Shown in pieces: positions 10,489 through 20,359 of a stretch of 64,000 nucleotides of DNA. The DNA lies in assembly GCA_047967505.1 (NCBI GenBank), contig CM106538.1. One strand, written 5' to 3'. The position numbers and the translations under genes are program-made. The notes beneath the pieces were generated by a model. That model saw nothing but the letters and a program-made list of their open reading frames with translations, did not search any database and was not told where the DNA came from. The stretch is from Dipteris shenzhenensis. Its lineage: Eukaryota > Polypodiophyta > Polypodiopsida > Gleicheniales. Position 1 is the stretch's first letter; every line of letters starts with the position of its first letter.

Positions 10489-10773
10489 GTTGACAGTTGT
10501 GTTTGACTTTGGTGGAGGTTGGAGGTCACATCCCTCACTGCCTTCTCTTGAGCTTGGAGATCTTGGTTCATGCGCACTTCTTCTACCTCCTTCTCATCTA
10601 TCTGCACCCAAAGTGCCTTGACCTCTATGGCGATTTCCTAGAATTGGTCTTTGATTTCTGTTGCAGTCTGTCTATCCAATTCTCTTGCATATTCTCCATG
10701 AAATCTCGAAACAAATCGTTCATCTACTGAAAGGTAGTAGGAGCATTGGTCAAACCAAAAGCAGGTAAAACAG
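10489..10773 (-). pseudogene. Gypsy RT fragment inserted in the 3' LTR
   Basis: The segment interrupts an LTR sequence that is continuous in copies B and C. Read on the - strand it begins LPAFGLTNAPTTFQ followed by a stop and MNDLFRDFM, a recognisable Gypsy reverse-transcriptase motif (PFGLTNAPATFQ..MN). Further on it reads as an acidic, coiled-coil-like stretch in another frame. It is a small chimeric piece of a different Gypsy element. Confidence 0.6.
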
Positions 10774-10854
10774 AATGTGTATGTAGAGTAGCGGCAAAGC
10801 TCCTCTTATACTTGCATAAAGCTAGAAATAATCCCTCTTAGAAATCCAACTTGC

Positions 10855-11200
10855 AAGTTCTACATGCAACTCCTACATGTGAGTTCTACATGCAACTCCT
10901 ACATGCGAGTTCTACATGCAATTCCTACATGCAACTCCTACATGTGAGTTCTACATGCAACTCCTACATGTGAGTTCTACATGCGAGTTCTACATGCAAC
11001 TCCTACATGCAAGTTCTACATGCAACTCCTACATGCAAGTTCTACATGCAACTCCTACATGTGAGTTCTACATGTGAGTTCTACATGCAACTCCTACATG
11101 CGAATTCTACATGCAACTCCTCCATGCAACATACAACTCCTATATGCAACTTACAACTCCTAGTACATGCAACTTCTATATGCAAGTTCTACATGTAGAG
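10855..11200 (+). repeat. U3 minisatellite, 13-bp monomers (expanded)
   Basis: About 26 monomers of the ACTCCTACATGCA / GTTCTACATGCGA type, compared with about 10 in the 5' LTR at 1041-1172. This indicates array expansion or contraction between the LTRs of the same element. Confidence 0.9.
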
Positions 11201-11250
11201 AGAGAATGTGTTACAATTCGTACATGCAGAGAGAGAAGCTCTCCAACTTG

Positions 11251-11258
11251 TATAAATA
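11251..11258 (+). promoter_or_regulatory. LTR TATA box
   Basis: TATAAATA in the same context as at 1238. Confidence 0.7.
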
Positions 11259-11327
11259 CCCCATAATGGAATGAAGCCCACACTCTTTGGGGCATTGTGT
11301 TGAGTTCTACCTTGGTATTCCAAGCAA

Positions 11328-12129
11328 CTAGCATGGGGAGAGTGGCTGGCGTGGGACTAAGTGGCAAGAGAAGAAGAGTGAGACATGAGCATGCCAAATA
11401 GTTCACCATTATTGACAGTGAACAATGAGAAGGGAGTGACTATAGGAGTCAAAGGAATCTGAGTGTTGGTGATTTTGAAAGAGTTTTGGCAAGGACAAGA
11501 AGCAAATCCTTAGGACCTTTGCAATGACCAAAGCAAGTAGACAAAGCAAGGATAGAGAGAGATAATGGATGCGAAGATTAAGAAGAAAGAGAGGAGAGAG
11601 AAGAAATGGAAGAAGAAGATGATCACCCCAGCAAAAATAGATTTTCAATAGAATGATGACCAAGAGTGAGGGTGAAGTTTTAGAACTTAAAAGGGGCCAA
11701 GGGAGAGAATCACCAATCCCATGTGTAGAAATTTAAGTTTTAGAACTTAGATGGGGCCGAGGGAGAGAATCACCAATCCCATATGTAGAATTTCTTGAAT
11801 ATAGGAGTGATTTCGTGAATCATTCATCCACAAGATGACTCAATATACTTTTCTACCATATTCGCCAACAAGGCCATCGATGGTTTTACCAATAAAAACT
11901 ATATTAGGGAATTTGGAAATTTTCAAATAGTTTGGGAATTCCCAATATGGTTAAGATTTGGCCACATGGTTAAATTTGAACCCATTACTTGAAAGGGGAA
12001 TCCATCTTGGACACCACACCATATTAGGGAACCCTCCCAAGTCCCACTTTCAAATAAGGGTTTAAGGTTTGGCCACATGGTTAAATCTTAACCCCTTACT
12101 TGAAAGTGGGACTTGGGAGATTCCCAAAT
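11328..12129 (+). other. degenerate non-coding sequence before Copia-4 gag
   Basis: No conserved domain is seen. A 62-bp direct repeat starts TTTTAGAACTTA near 11676 and again near 11735, each carrying GGGAGAGAATCACCAATCCC. Two related inverted phrases (TTTGGCCACATGGTTAAAT near 11947 and 12065) flank 12000. Confidence 0.45.
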
Positions 12130-13600
12130 TCTTCAATATAGTGTTAATATCTCAATGGCACTCCACAACAGGGTAGGAGTTGAAGGATGCATTCTTGAAA
12201 AGGATCCAATTTGAATTCAACAAGGAACATGTATTGCTGAAGCTTAACAGCCTCGAGCAAGGGAAGAGCAAGAAAATGTATGATTGTGCCACAAAAATGA
12301 GGGTATTTATAAAACAATGAGAGATGATGAGACATCGCTCATCGTTATTGATGAGTAACCCCAATTCAAGATCAAAGCTACACAAAATTGAGATTCCATA
12401 CCAAATAAGGACATATGATGAATTGCTCCAATGAGCAATTGTGTAAGAAAAAGGGAACATAGAGTCCCAAAAGAAGAAGAAATCGCCCATCAAAGAAGCA
12501 GAGAGCGATGATGACGAAGATGAAGAAGAAAGGGAACCAAACAAGATTAAACTCAAGAATCTCCTGAAGTAAATGGGCATTTGAGGTAAGCTAAAAAAAG
12601 GGGAGGTCTTATGCCACAAATGTAAGACATACGGCCTCATAGTGAATGAGTTTTAGGCAAGGAATTTTTGCATAATATGCAACCGATCGGGATCCCATGA
12701 CACCCAAAATCTCTAGGACAAGAAAACCAAGAGATCTCTTGAGTGAACCACATGGTATAGGAGCCCAAGAACACCTATTAAGGTAAAATAAAGGCAAACA
12801 ATTGGTGCTACTTCTATGGGAAAGAGTGGCATAATGCAAGCTCTAGAAGGAGTAGCTAGACATGATGTCAAAGGCAGGCATGATATGATGAAAATCCTCC
12901 CCAAAATAGAGAACTCATCATGAAATGGATGCAAAGTTGGTGATGAGATCGCAAGGACCAGTGAAGGCAACATCATTGGTCAAGTTCTAAAATAGAAAGG
13001 ACCATTCATTGAAGTGGAGATGTTGAGCAGCTGAAAGAATGACCAACATGATAGAGAAGCTAGAAGCAGTGATGCTTAGGAGAGGAGAACGAAGACCAAA
13101 GGAAGACCACAAATAAGTGGAGAAAACTAAGATCAACTTGGGATGGTACAAGTTCAAAGAGCTAAATGACACGAATAGCATTAGTCAAGTGATGGAGCTT
13201 GCATCCCAATGCATGAAGTCTTTCCAAAGTTTTGATAATGGTCCAATGACCACCAACCACCCTGATCACATCGATGGAGGTTTGAGAGATAAGTATTGCC
13301 AGTTGGGATACTGAAAGACGTCTGCATCAAAATCCATGGGGCTTATTTCACTGTGACTTTCATCGTGGTTGGAATGGAGCATTATGGGAAGAACCACAAA
13401 TAACCTTTGACGTGACATGAGGGGAATCGACGAGAAGGATTGACAAACTTGATCCATAGAAATGTGTGTGGCCCCTTTAAACAAATTCCCTTGGTGGATC
13501 AAGTTGAGTGAAAGCATACCCAGCTCTTTTGATCCATTAATCATTACAATTGAGTGTCCATTGATCAATGGTTGAGGGATAAGGGGATGAGATAATTGTT
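12130..13600 (+). pseudogene. decayed Copia gag (Copia-4)
   Basis: Broken Copia-type gag. A readable stretch near 12190-12300 (KEHVLLKLNSLEQGKSKKMYD) resembles the central gag region. A Lys/Glu-rich stretch follows, then a zinc knuckle at 12604-12657 reading CHKCKTYGLIVNEF, in which the His and last Cys of CX2CX4HX4C have been lost. Numerous stops are present. No LTR could be paired with it. Confidence 0.55.
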
Positions 13601-14187
13601 CCACTTGTTAGCAACTAACTATTTCAAGAGGAAGCTAAGTGCAAGAGCATGAGCCCCATACAAGAGCACACACTCTTGAGAGGTCCTATTGTCACAATTA
13701 AGAAGACTCAAAACCCTATGAGGATGGGAGCTCACACGACGGTGGTGCTCCCGAAAGATCAAATAATGCCAAAAGGAATGGCTAGGACAAAAACACCACG
13801 AAGATTGCATCTAATACTATTGCAACATTTTGCAAGAGATTACCCAAAGTGTGCTGAAGACTTGGAGTTACTTCAGTAGATGTGTGTACAAATTTTCCAC
13901 TTGTTACCAACTAACTATTTCAAGAGGAACCTAAGTGCAAGAGCATGAGCCCCATACAAGAACACACACTCCTGAGAGGTCCTATTGTCGCAATTAAGAA
14001 GACTTAAAACCCTATGAGGATGGGATCTCACACGACGGTGGTGCTCTAGAAAGATCAAATAATTCTAGAAGGAATGGCTAGGACAAAAACACCACGAAGA
14101 TTGCATCTGTTACTATCGCAACATTTTGCAAGAGATTACCCAAAGTGCGTTGAAGACTGAAGTTGCTTGAATAGATGTGTACACCAA
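13601..14187 (+). repeat. tandem duplication, about 296 bp x 2
   Basis: Unit 1 (13601-13896) and unit 2 (13897 to about 14187) share most of their length, from CCACTTGTTA through AAGAGATTACCCAAAGTG. Each encodes a second degenerate zinc-knuckle tail (HFARDYPKC). The duplication lies inside the Copia-4 gag remnant. Confidence 0.85.
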
Positions 14188-14760
14188 GACAAGGCTACTA
14201 GAGATACAACCTTAAAGGCCCTCGTGGCTTTGCTTCAAGAGGAAGTGAATTATTGATGGTGATAGAAGGAACCACGGTGGAATTTTCCTTTGCATTCAGG
14301 GGGATGTAGGAGGACAGCAGTGGACTTAATAGGCATTCGTATCTAGGCTTGAGAGCTAGTTGCCACATGCGCTTTGACATACCAAGATTCTCCTTATACC
14401 AAAATCTTATAAAGGCAAAGGATGTGGTGATAGGCAACAATGGACCCATCATTGTAGTAAGAAAAGACAGAGTGAATATTTCGTTTCCTAATGGAGAGAA
14501 GGGCATCATTTATGACATCATACATGTCCCTAAACTTGATATGACTAGATGTCCATAGCAGTGCTTGACAATGGTGGATCAAAAATCAAAATTGAGGGAG
14601 GGAAGTGCTTATTACTTGAAAATAACATCATATTTTCAAGTGGAACACAAGACGAAGACCCATATAAACTGAATGCAATGCAAGCAAACCAACTAAATCA
14701 ACAAAATACCCTTGCAGTCATTGCAAATGCAATGCATGGGGAACTCTAACACCAAACTTT
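14188..14760 (+). pseudogene. decayed Copia protease region (Copia-4)
   Basis: Retropepsin remnant followed by the pre-integrase region. ASCHM near 14360 aligns with the DSGASCHM catalytic motif, but the catalytic Asp is not preserved. KDVVIGNNGPI and GIIYDIIHVPKL follow, typical of Copia proteins between protease and integrase. After 14550 another frame gives NGGSKIKIEGGKC and YKLNAM, the usual approach to the integrase HHCC finger. Integrase and RT are absent. Confidence 0.6.
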
Positions 14761-14826
14761 GGACACATCAGCACAAACAAACTCAACAAGATGGTGACAC
14801 ACTTCTTATAGGATGGATTTGACTAC

Positions 14827-15821
14827 TGTTATGGATAAAATTGTCTAAGGAAAAAGGCATTAATATGTATGTGTGTTTGTATATGTGGCAATAGTATAAT
14901 AAAATATGGTGTGCATAGGGCCCAAGGTTGAGGTGGCAGGGCATGACCATGTGCCACCCTTCCATGTAAGAGGACCCATAAGGTGTGTTGTACATAATCC
15001 ATAACAGTAATATTATAAAATGCAAGGTGGCATGGCTCCTCCATGTGCCACCCCTCCACCTAGGCTGCATTTAGTGAGATATGGCTCAAAGTCCATGGGA
15101 GAAGCAATATAAAATAGGTGGAGATGGATATTATATTGAGTTATACCCTCCATATGAGATAGGCCCATGTGGGGGAGGTATAGAAGGACCAAGAGAGCTA
15201 GTTAAATAATGGGGAAAGTAGGATGAGGTGGCAAGATTCCTTGTGCCAACCCTCCACTTGTCCTCCTAGAGGTTTGAACATATTATAAAATTGGAAAGAG
15301 ACCAAGGGAGTATCATAGACTTGAGATATGGGGCTTGATTTATGTGGAAAATTGAGGCAAAGGGTTGTCGCACACAATTGAGAGTGCGTAACCACCTAGC
15401 CCACATGGGAGACTTTTCCACACACACCATGCATGTGGGAGGATACATTAATGTGGAGAGACCCCCTCTTTTGGCTATAAAAGGAAGGGGCTATTCCTTG
15501 ATGAGACACGCTCATTCTTGTAAAGCCACCTAGCTAGTATTTTGATATTTCCCTTTCATCCCTTCTTTCAAATAAAGTATGGTTCTCTTCCATTGATGTC
15601 TACATCTCAACATTCCTCCTCCTATCATGTACATGCTTCTCTTCCCCCTCTCCCTTTCCCCTTGTGTCATAGTTTCCCTTTTCCTTCCCTCCACTTCTAA
15701 TTCCTTTTTCACCCCTATGACATCCCTTCGCCCTCATGATCTCCTTTTCTCTATGGCCTTTGAGCGTCGCCATACTTAGCCTCTAGCCTCTGGTCTCGAT
15801 AACTTTTCCAGTTAAAAGTTT
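14827..15821 (+). repeat. putative LTR of Gypsy E
   Basis: The inferred start is TGTTATGGATAAAATTG; the end is taken as the base before the tRNA-like PBS at 15822. Contents: three diverged copies of a short hairpin-like motif (GGTGGCA...TGTGCCACCC near 14930, 15022 and 15224), a TATA box (15476) and a T/C-rich downstream part. No partner LTR is in the window, so both boundaries are inferred. Confidence 0.5.
15476..15483 (+). promoter_or_regulatory. TATA box of Gypsy E LTR
   Basis: TATAAAAG about 345 bp before the PBS, in the expected promoter position of the putative LTR. Confidence 0.55.
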
Positions 15822-15841
15822 TGGTGTGGCTGCTGGGATAC
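15822..15841 (+). other. putative PBS of Gypsy E
   Basis: TGGTGTGGCTGCTGGGATAC resembles the tRNA-Asp-type PBS seen at 2334 (TGGTGCCGCTGTTGGGGA), with several mismatches. Confidence 0.45.
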
Positions 15842-15949
15842 GAATCTCCATGGCTAGTGGCAAATCTTCTACTCGTACGGGTTACATCTACAAAACTATA
15901 CTATCTGTGCACTTTCTAAGCTACTGCGCATGCATTCGATTCGTGCGTC

Positions 15950-16270
15950 TCCTGTGCGACAGTTCTCTGGACTGCTGCGATTTTTGGTTGCGGACAGTTG
16001 TCTACGTTCACCCGCACGACAGTTCTCTGGACTGCTGCGATTTTCGGTTTTCTGTGCGACAGTTCTCTGGACTGCTGTGACTTCTGGTTGCGGACAGTTT
16101 TCTACGTTCACCCGCGCGACAGTTCTCTGGACTGCTGCGATTTCTGGTTTTCTGTGCGACAGTTCTCTGGACTGCTGCGACTTCTTGTTGCGGACAGTTT
16201 TCTGCGCTCACCTGCGCGACAGTTCTCTGGACTGTTGCGGCTTCTGGTCGCAGACTGTTTTCTGAGCCCC
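15950..16270 (+). repeat. higher-order minisatellite (61 + 41 bp)
   Basis: Six copies of GCGACAGTTCTCTGGACTGC start near 15956, 16017, 16057, 16118, 16159 and 16219. Spacing alternates 61 and 41 bp, giving a 102-bp higher-order unit; the 61-bp form includes GCGGACAGTTTTCTACGTTC. It lies in the leader of Gypsy E. Confidence 0.85.
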
Positions 16271-16613
16271 TGCAAAAGAGTAACAGCAGATCCTACGCCC
16301 CCCTATCTCTTCTCTTCTTCTCCTTCTCTTTCTCTTCTCCTTCTCCTCTCCTCTCCTCTCTTTTATTTAAAGAGTAGGATTGGAACCCAAGACCTCCCCC
16401 TTCACAAAAGAAAGTCTTATCATTGGGCCAACAAGTTGGAAGTGGTAAAAATGTAATGATTTTTGTTCATATATTGAAATCGCGGGAACTGTAACTCTCT
16501 AATCGTAGGGAGTTTACTCTTGCATTAAAAAGCAAAAATACTTCATTTTATGTGCTCTATCCACATCTCTTGCTAGATCACCGATTCAGAACTTCTCCAA
16601 GCTCACTTCACGA
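16271..16613 (+). other. Gypsy E leader
   Basis: Non-coding, with a CT-rich stretch (16300-16360). The phrase GATTGGAACCCAAGACCTCC (near 16379) resembles tRNA-derived text, but no cloverleaf can be drawn from it. Confidence 0.4.
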
Positions 16614-17878
16614 ATGCACGCCTCACGAGAAGGGTGGACATTTATGTCACTTCTCGACGCGTTTAAGGAATTGGTGCCTGTTCCTCCGCACCTTACGGCT
16701 ACCAATGCACGAGATGTCTTCCTTGATCTTCATGTCGACCTTCAACGGCTGATTGTCCAGTGCATTATTGAAGGAGATGACGGGTGGAATGATACACCGT
16801 GGATGATTCATGGTGAAGAACTACTGATATGCTGGGAGGATTTTGACTTTACTTCTACTCATTGTGCGGTGATCGAACTACTTGCTGCTTCAGAGGTAAT
16901 TAAAACGGTGTCCTTCATCGAAGGGTGGGATGCTCCCCAAGCTTGGGGGGAGATTTGGTGCATCTGCCTGTTGATTCCTGTGGAAAAGCTCGTCCTGAAT
17001 GGTTTATTCACAATCTCATTACAAAGGTTTCTAGGCCTCGGCTATGGTTGGTAATGTTTCGACCAAGTAATCCATTTGTACCTAATCAGCCTTTTGTGCC
17101 TCATTTCGAGCTTCAAATTGTAATTCTTTTTGGTCTTAAGATAAACTATCAACAAAGGATTGCAAGTTTATTTGGTGCTGAACGTTTGGCTCAAGTGTTG
17201 AATTCTCCCCACCCTCTCCTCCTACCTATCTTGGACTACCGAGAAACTTGGGATGTTCGAATTTTAGTCTTGGTGTGATGACATCTTGGATTCTTCAATT
17301 TGATGGAGCTTACAAACCTTCGACCAAGGCGGCTGGCGTGGGTGTGAAGCTCACTTCACCGGGTGGTGAGGAGTATTATTACAGCAAGTCTTCACCTGCA
17401 AGTACTTGCAATCAAGCTGAGTACTCGGCGCTCATTTTTGGGCTACAAAAGGCACAAGAACATCATGCCAAGCAATTGGAGGTGCAAGGAGATTCTCAAC
17501 TAGTGTGTGAACAAGTTAGTGGAAGGTGGAAGGTGCGGAGCAAAGGCTTGGTTCCATGACATCAACAAGCCTTGGAACTTTGCAACCAATTTGAAGAGGT
17601 AAAAATTCAGCATATCCCTCGAGCTCGAAATCTTGTTGCTGATTTCTTGGCACGTGAAGCTTGTATTTCAATCACGCATGACGCGAGTGGAAGCGCCACC
17701 CCAACAAAGCCGCAAGCCACGAAGGAGGGTGATCGTTTGTAAGGAATGCAAAGGTTGTGGTCATTATGAAACTAAGTGTTGGGCATACTTGATACGAGTT
17801 CACCGACTTCGGAAGATCATCAGGAGGGTTCTCAAGGACATTGCTCAAAAGAAGGATGCCAGACCGCACACCCCTTGA
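16614..17878 (+). pseudogene. Gypsy E upstream ORF: N-terminal domain, RNase H, zinc knuckle
   Basis: A frameshifted ORF that precedes gag. The first part (16614 to about 17270, two frames) has no recognised domain. From 17281 the frame reads WILQFDGAYKPSTKAAGVGV, an RNase H fold start. Acidic residues in order are Asp in FDGAYKP, Glu in CNQAEYSAL, Asp in GDSQLV and Asp in NLVADFLA, matching the D-E-D-D set of RNase HI. A TGA at 17557 interrupts it, then HQQALELCNQFEEVKIQHI continues. Near 17690 the frame changes and gives CKECKGCGHYETKC, a canonical CX2CX4HX4C knuckle. The type resembles the extra plant/archaeal-like RNase H of Tat-group Gypsy elements; placement before gag is unusual to my knowledge. 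It is degraded here. Confidence 0.7.
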
Positions 17879-18037
17879 AGAAATAGCATGGCGACTACAA
17901 GAACTGGAAGAAGCTGAAGGTGATGTGCAAGCTCTCCAACTGTTGACATTTGTCATGGCATTCTTGTTTGCCTTGATGAACAACCTCATACAACGCCGCG
18001 CCTCTAACCCTCGCGTGTAATGATCAATGTGATATCA

Positions 18038-18208
18038 TGAGGGTTGGTCCTTTTAAGAGTGTCTATGTGCTATTCTATGCTAAAGATTCTTCTCGTGTAA
18101 TATTTCACACTACACCAGTCACACCCTACCCTGCTTATGTGTGCTTTTTGGATGTATCTTCACCCGATTTTCAGTTCAAGCTTCCTCTTACTATTGTTCG
18201 TCCATAGA
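18038..18208 (+). CDS. small ORF between RNase H ORF and gag of Gypsy E
   Basis: Fifty-six codons from ATG to TAG (MRVGPFKSVYVLFYAKDSSR at the start), not matched to any family. It may be an exon-like remnant of the upstream ORF or chance. Confidence 0.25.
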
Positions 18209-18235
18209 TAAGCCCCTCTTTTCCATCTTCCAAGC

Positions 18236-18538
18236 ATGGCTGACATTCCTGTGTTTTGTGGACGGGTAGAAGAAAATCCAAATGAGTATCTTATGGCTTT
18301 CAAGGGCCGTTGTGTTTCTCTCAACTTTCTTACTGAAGACAGATGGCTATTGGTTCTTCCCACATTTCTAGAAGGTTTGGCTCAAGTGTGGTATGAGAAG
18401 CAAGCCGAAGATGTTCGCCAAAGCTGGCCAAGGTTGACAGCAGCAATGACTGAGTATTTCGGCAAAGAAGAGGAGCCGGAGAATGTGTACCTGCAGGTGG
18501 CAAATTTGAAGCAGTCAGAAGGTGAGACGGCGCGTTGA
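18236..18538 (+). pseudogene. Gypsy E gag, truncated
   Basis: A 100-codon frame starting MADIPVFCGRVEENPNEYLM. The pattern FxGxxxENPxEYLxxFxxxC, then LPTFLEGLAQVWYE and SWPRLTAAMTEYFG, is that of the retrotransposon gag capsid domain (usually about 95-100 residues in this core). Only this core remains; the nucleocapsid and pol are missing because unrelated sequence follows at 18540. A short leader (18209-18235) separates it from the small ORF. Its sequence differs from the gag of copies A, B and C, so E is another lineage. Confidence 0.75.
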
Positions 18539-18659
18539 TAACTGACCCCGCTTCAAAGAAGACGATTGTCCCTCCGCATCTCCCTCAATTCCTGCAACAA
18601 CAACCTGGGGGGTCTAACTCAGGGGCATACCCCCACCCCTCATCAGGGATGTATCACAC
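18539..18659. other. junction sequence
   Basis: Short unassigned sequence between the gag fragment and the LINE-like fragment. Confidence 0.3.
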
Positions 18660-19013
18660 TGCCTCCGCATAGAGAGCGGTAGAGCAGAGGGGATCCCTAG
18701 GGAGCATCACTTATGCATATTGTGCGACTGCCAGGAGGTTGAGTCGGAGGAGCATTTTATTTTCAAAGCCCAGTGTACTTCGAGATTCGAGGTCACTATC
18801 ACTATCTCTTCAGAGATGGCTTCGAGCTCCTTTCCAGATTCCTCGACTACCCAGATCAGAGATGCCTCGCTGCCTTTATTCACAAGGGAGTCCGACATAG
18901 AGAGTACTTACTCAAGCGATGGGGCTTGGCCACATCATCAGACACCTCTCAGAGTAGGATCACAGAGTTCTTCCCATCGAGTGACATTGATCGTCCAGTC
19001 TCTAGCCATAGAC
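18660..19013 (+). pseudogene. LINE-like C-terminal fragment 1
   Basis: The frame around 18710-18790 reads CILCDCQEVESEEHFIFK followed by a Cys in another frame: C-X2-C...EEHF-X3-C, as in the zinc-binding tail (zf-RVT type) of plant LINE reverse transcriptases. The second frame continues YFEIRGHYHYLFRDGFELLS. No RT or endonuclease remains. The Copia LTR at 19014 interrupts it. Fragment 2 at 20050-20290 is homologous. Confidence 0.5.
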
Positions 19014-19307
19014 TGTTGAGATATGGTGCCATGAGCACATAGATTAAAGGGCTAAGGTATGGTATAGGAAAGAATTAAAGTAGCCACCCTAGGATGTGGA
19101 CTACATGATGTGGAGATGTGGATTGAGGATATCCACAAGGCGAGATGTGGATGAGAGGATCCCACATGGTTTGACTATTCTAAAGGCTCTCTCTATATAA
19201 GAAGCCTATCATGTATTGTTGATCATATAGATTGCTATAGATTGAGTGTTTGCTACCCTATGTCTCTTTCATGGTGCTTTGATCCTCCTTGATCCTTCAC
19301 TTGCACA
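19014..19307 (+). repeat. Copia LTR (family shared with element F)
   Basis: TGTTGAGATATGGTGCC...TTGCACA, 294 bp, with CTATATAAG near 19192 as TATA box, directly followed by a PBS. The same family supplies the LTRs of element F (36881-37034, 39218-39557) and a 53-bp stub at 22924-22976. No 3' LTR was found for this copy. Confidence 0.8.
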
Positions 19308-19320
19308 TGGTATCAGAGCA
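19308..19320 (+). other. PBS, initiator tRNA-Met
   Basis: TGGTATCAGAGCA directly after the LTR end; the standard plant Copia primer site. Confidence 0.85.
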
Positions 19321-20049
19321 TGGTTGTACCTTTAGTTAAGGCGCCATCCTTCTCAAGAAAGATCGAGAGTGTGAGAGATTGAGAGTTTCTTCTTGAGTGA
19401 CCTTCACTTCCTTCGAGGAATTCCCATTCATTTTAGTTCATCTCTTTTGAGTGTTTGGGAGAGCTCTTTGTGTGTGTGAGAGAGAGAGAAATCCACCCTA
19501 TTCTCCTTCCTGTTTTCGAGAGATGTAGAGAGGTTTTCTATTCTATCCGCACTCTGTTTCTCTCTTCCAGGGACGCCTCATATGTCTTTCAGTACCTTCA
19601 ATCCGGAGGGTTGTTTCAGACAAGTGCAAGCTGTGTTTGCATTGCCTCCAAGACTTCCACAACCTTCAGAGCACCGACTTCCAAGCAACCTTATTACCAA
19701 ATCTCGGCTGTAGACCCGCACAGCAACAAAGGAGGCTCTACCTATGACCCTCAGGTGAAAGCTTCCTGAAGCAGCGTCTCAGAGTTCCAACGATCTCCGT
19801 CAGTGCAAGGAATGCGTAAGGGCTACTCCACCGACAATAAGACAACGCCAACGCCTTCTTCAACGAACAGGCAACTAAGGCCCTCCGTCAACGAAGACCA
19901 ACAGCCAGTCGCCACGGATGGTTCAACCACCTGCAATAGGCTGCACCGAAATCCTCGACTCAACGACAGTCTTCACCGCAACAGCAACTCTCAAACTCTG
20001 AGAGAACACAGCGACAAACGACCATCAGTCGACGGCCTCCTCAGTGACT
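19321..20049 (+). other. leader of truncated Copia element
   Basis: Non-coding leader. The first 40 bases after the PBS (GGCGCCATCCTTCTC) resemble the leader of Copia-3 read from 55204 downward, so the two share a leader type. A 91-codon Asn/Thr/Ser-rich frame at 19803-20078 has no recognisable domain. Confidence 0.5.
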
Positions 20050-20290
20050 CCAACTGCGCAGCATCCGGGCTTCCATGAGCTCCGCCCGCTATATTATGAG
20101 ATCAGAGGTAGATTCCACTGTCTCTTCACGGATGGCTTTGGACCTCTCTCACGAGTGATGGACGTCGAGGCAAGCTGGGAAGGTCCCGAGGTCAGCCACA
20201 TCCAAGTAATCCTAGGGACCGGACCTATAGAAGTCACGAGGGAGCTCTCTCTCCTGGAGCGGAGGCCCACCAGAATCTGCAACTGAGGGG
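20050..20290 (+). pseudogene. LINE-like C-terminal fragment 2
   Basis: LYYEIRGRFHCLFTDGFGPL corresponds to the YFEIRGHYHYLFRDGFELLS stretch of fragment 1 (about 18780). The preceding zinc-binding cysteines are lost. Together with fragment 1 it flanks the truncated Copia element, but the two overlap in homology, so they come from two copies and not one split by insertion. Confidence 0.45.
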
Positions 20291-20359
20291 GTCGGGCACT
20301 ACAGAGGCAAGCACTACTCAAGCACAATTCTTAGACCAATGTTCCAATACCAGTGAAGT

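Larger units (their letters stand above)
925..11327 (+). mobile_element. Ty3/Gypsy retrotransposon copy A (deletion derivative)
   Basis: Order on the + strand: 5' LTR (925-2331), tRNA-Asp-like PBS, long C-rich leader, gag, protease, integrase remnant, 3' UTR and truncated 3' LTR (10464-11327). The order protease then integrase, and the integrase type, place it in Ty3/Gypsy. The block from the protease-RT linker to the integrase core is missing: sequence near 8945 passes directly from linker to integrase, so RT and RNase H are absent. Frameshifts and stops interrupt every domain, so it cannot move autonomously. Copies B (22977-36880, -) and C (56246-64000, -) belong to the same family. A hairpin element (2892-3542) is nested in the leader. 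The 3' LTR breaks off at about 11327, so no TSD can be assigned. Confidence 0.85.
10464..11327 (+). repeat. truncated 3' LTR of Gypsy A
   Basis: It begins TGTTGTCTTTGTGCC, carries a 285-bp insertion (10489-10773), a long minisatellite and the TATA block, and stops in CCAAGCAA. The CT tract, 20-mers and LTR end are lost. Confidence 0.8.

Noticed and set aside
10855-11200. Repeat array resembling a CRISPR
   Set aside because: Units are contiguous 13-bp monomers without unique spacers, in a plant LTR next to a TATA box.
16375-16440. Possible tRNA fragment (GATTGGAACCCAAGACCTCC)
   Set aside because: Cannot be folded into a cloverleaf; no acceptor stem or anticodon arm.
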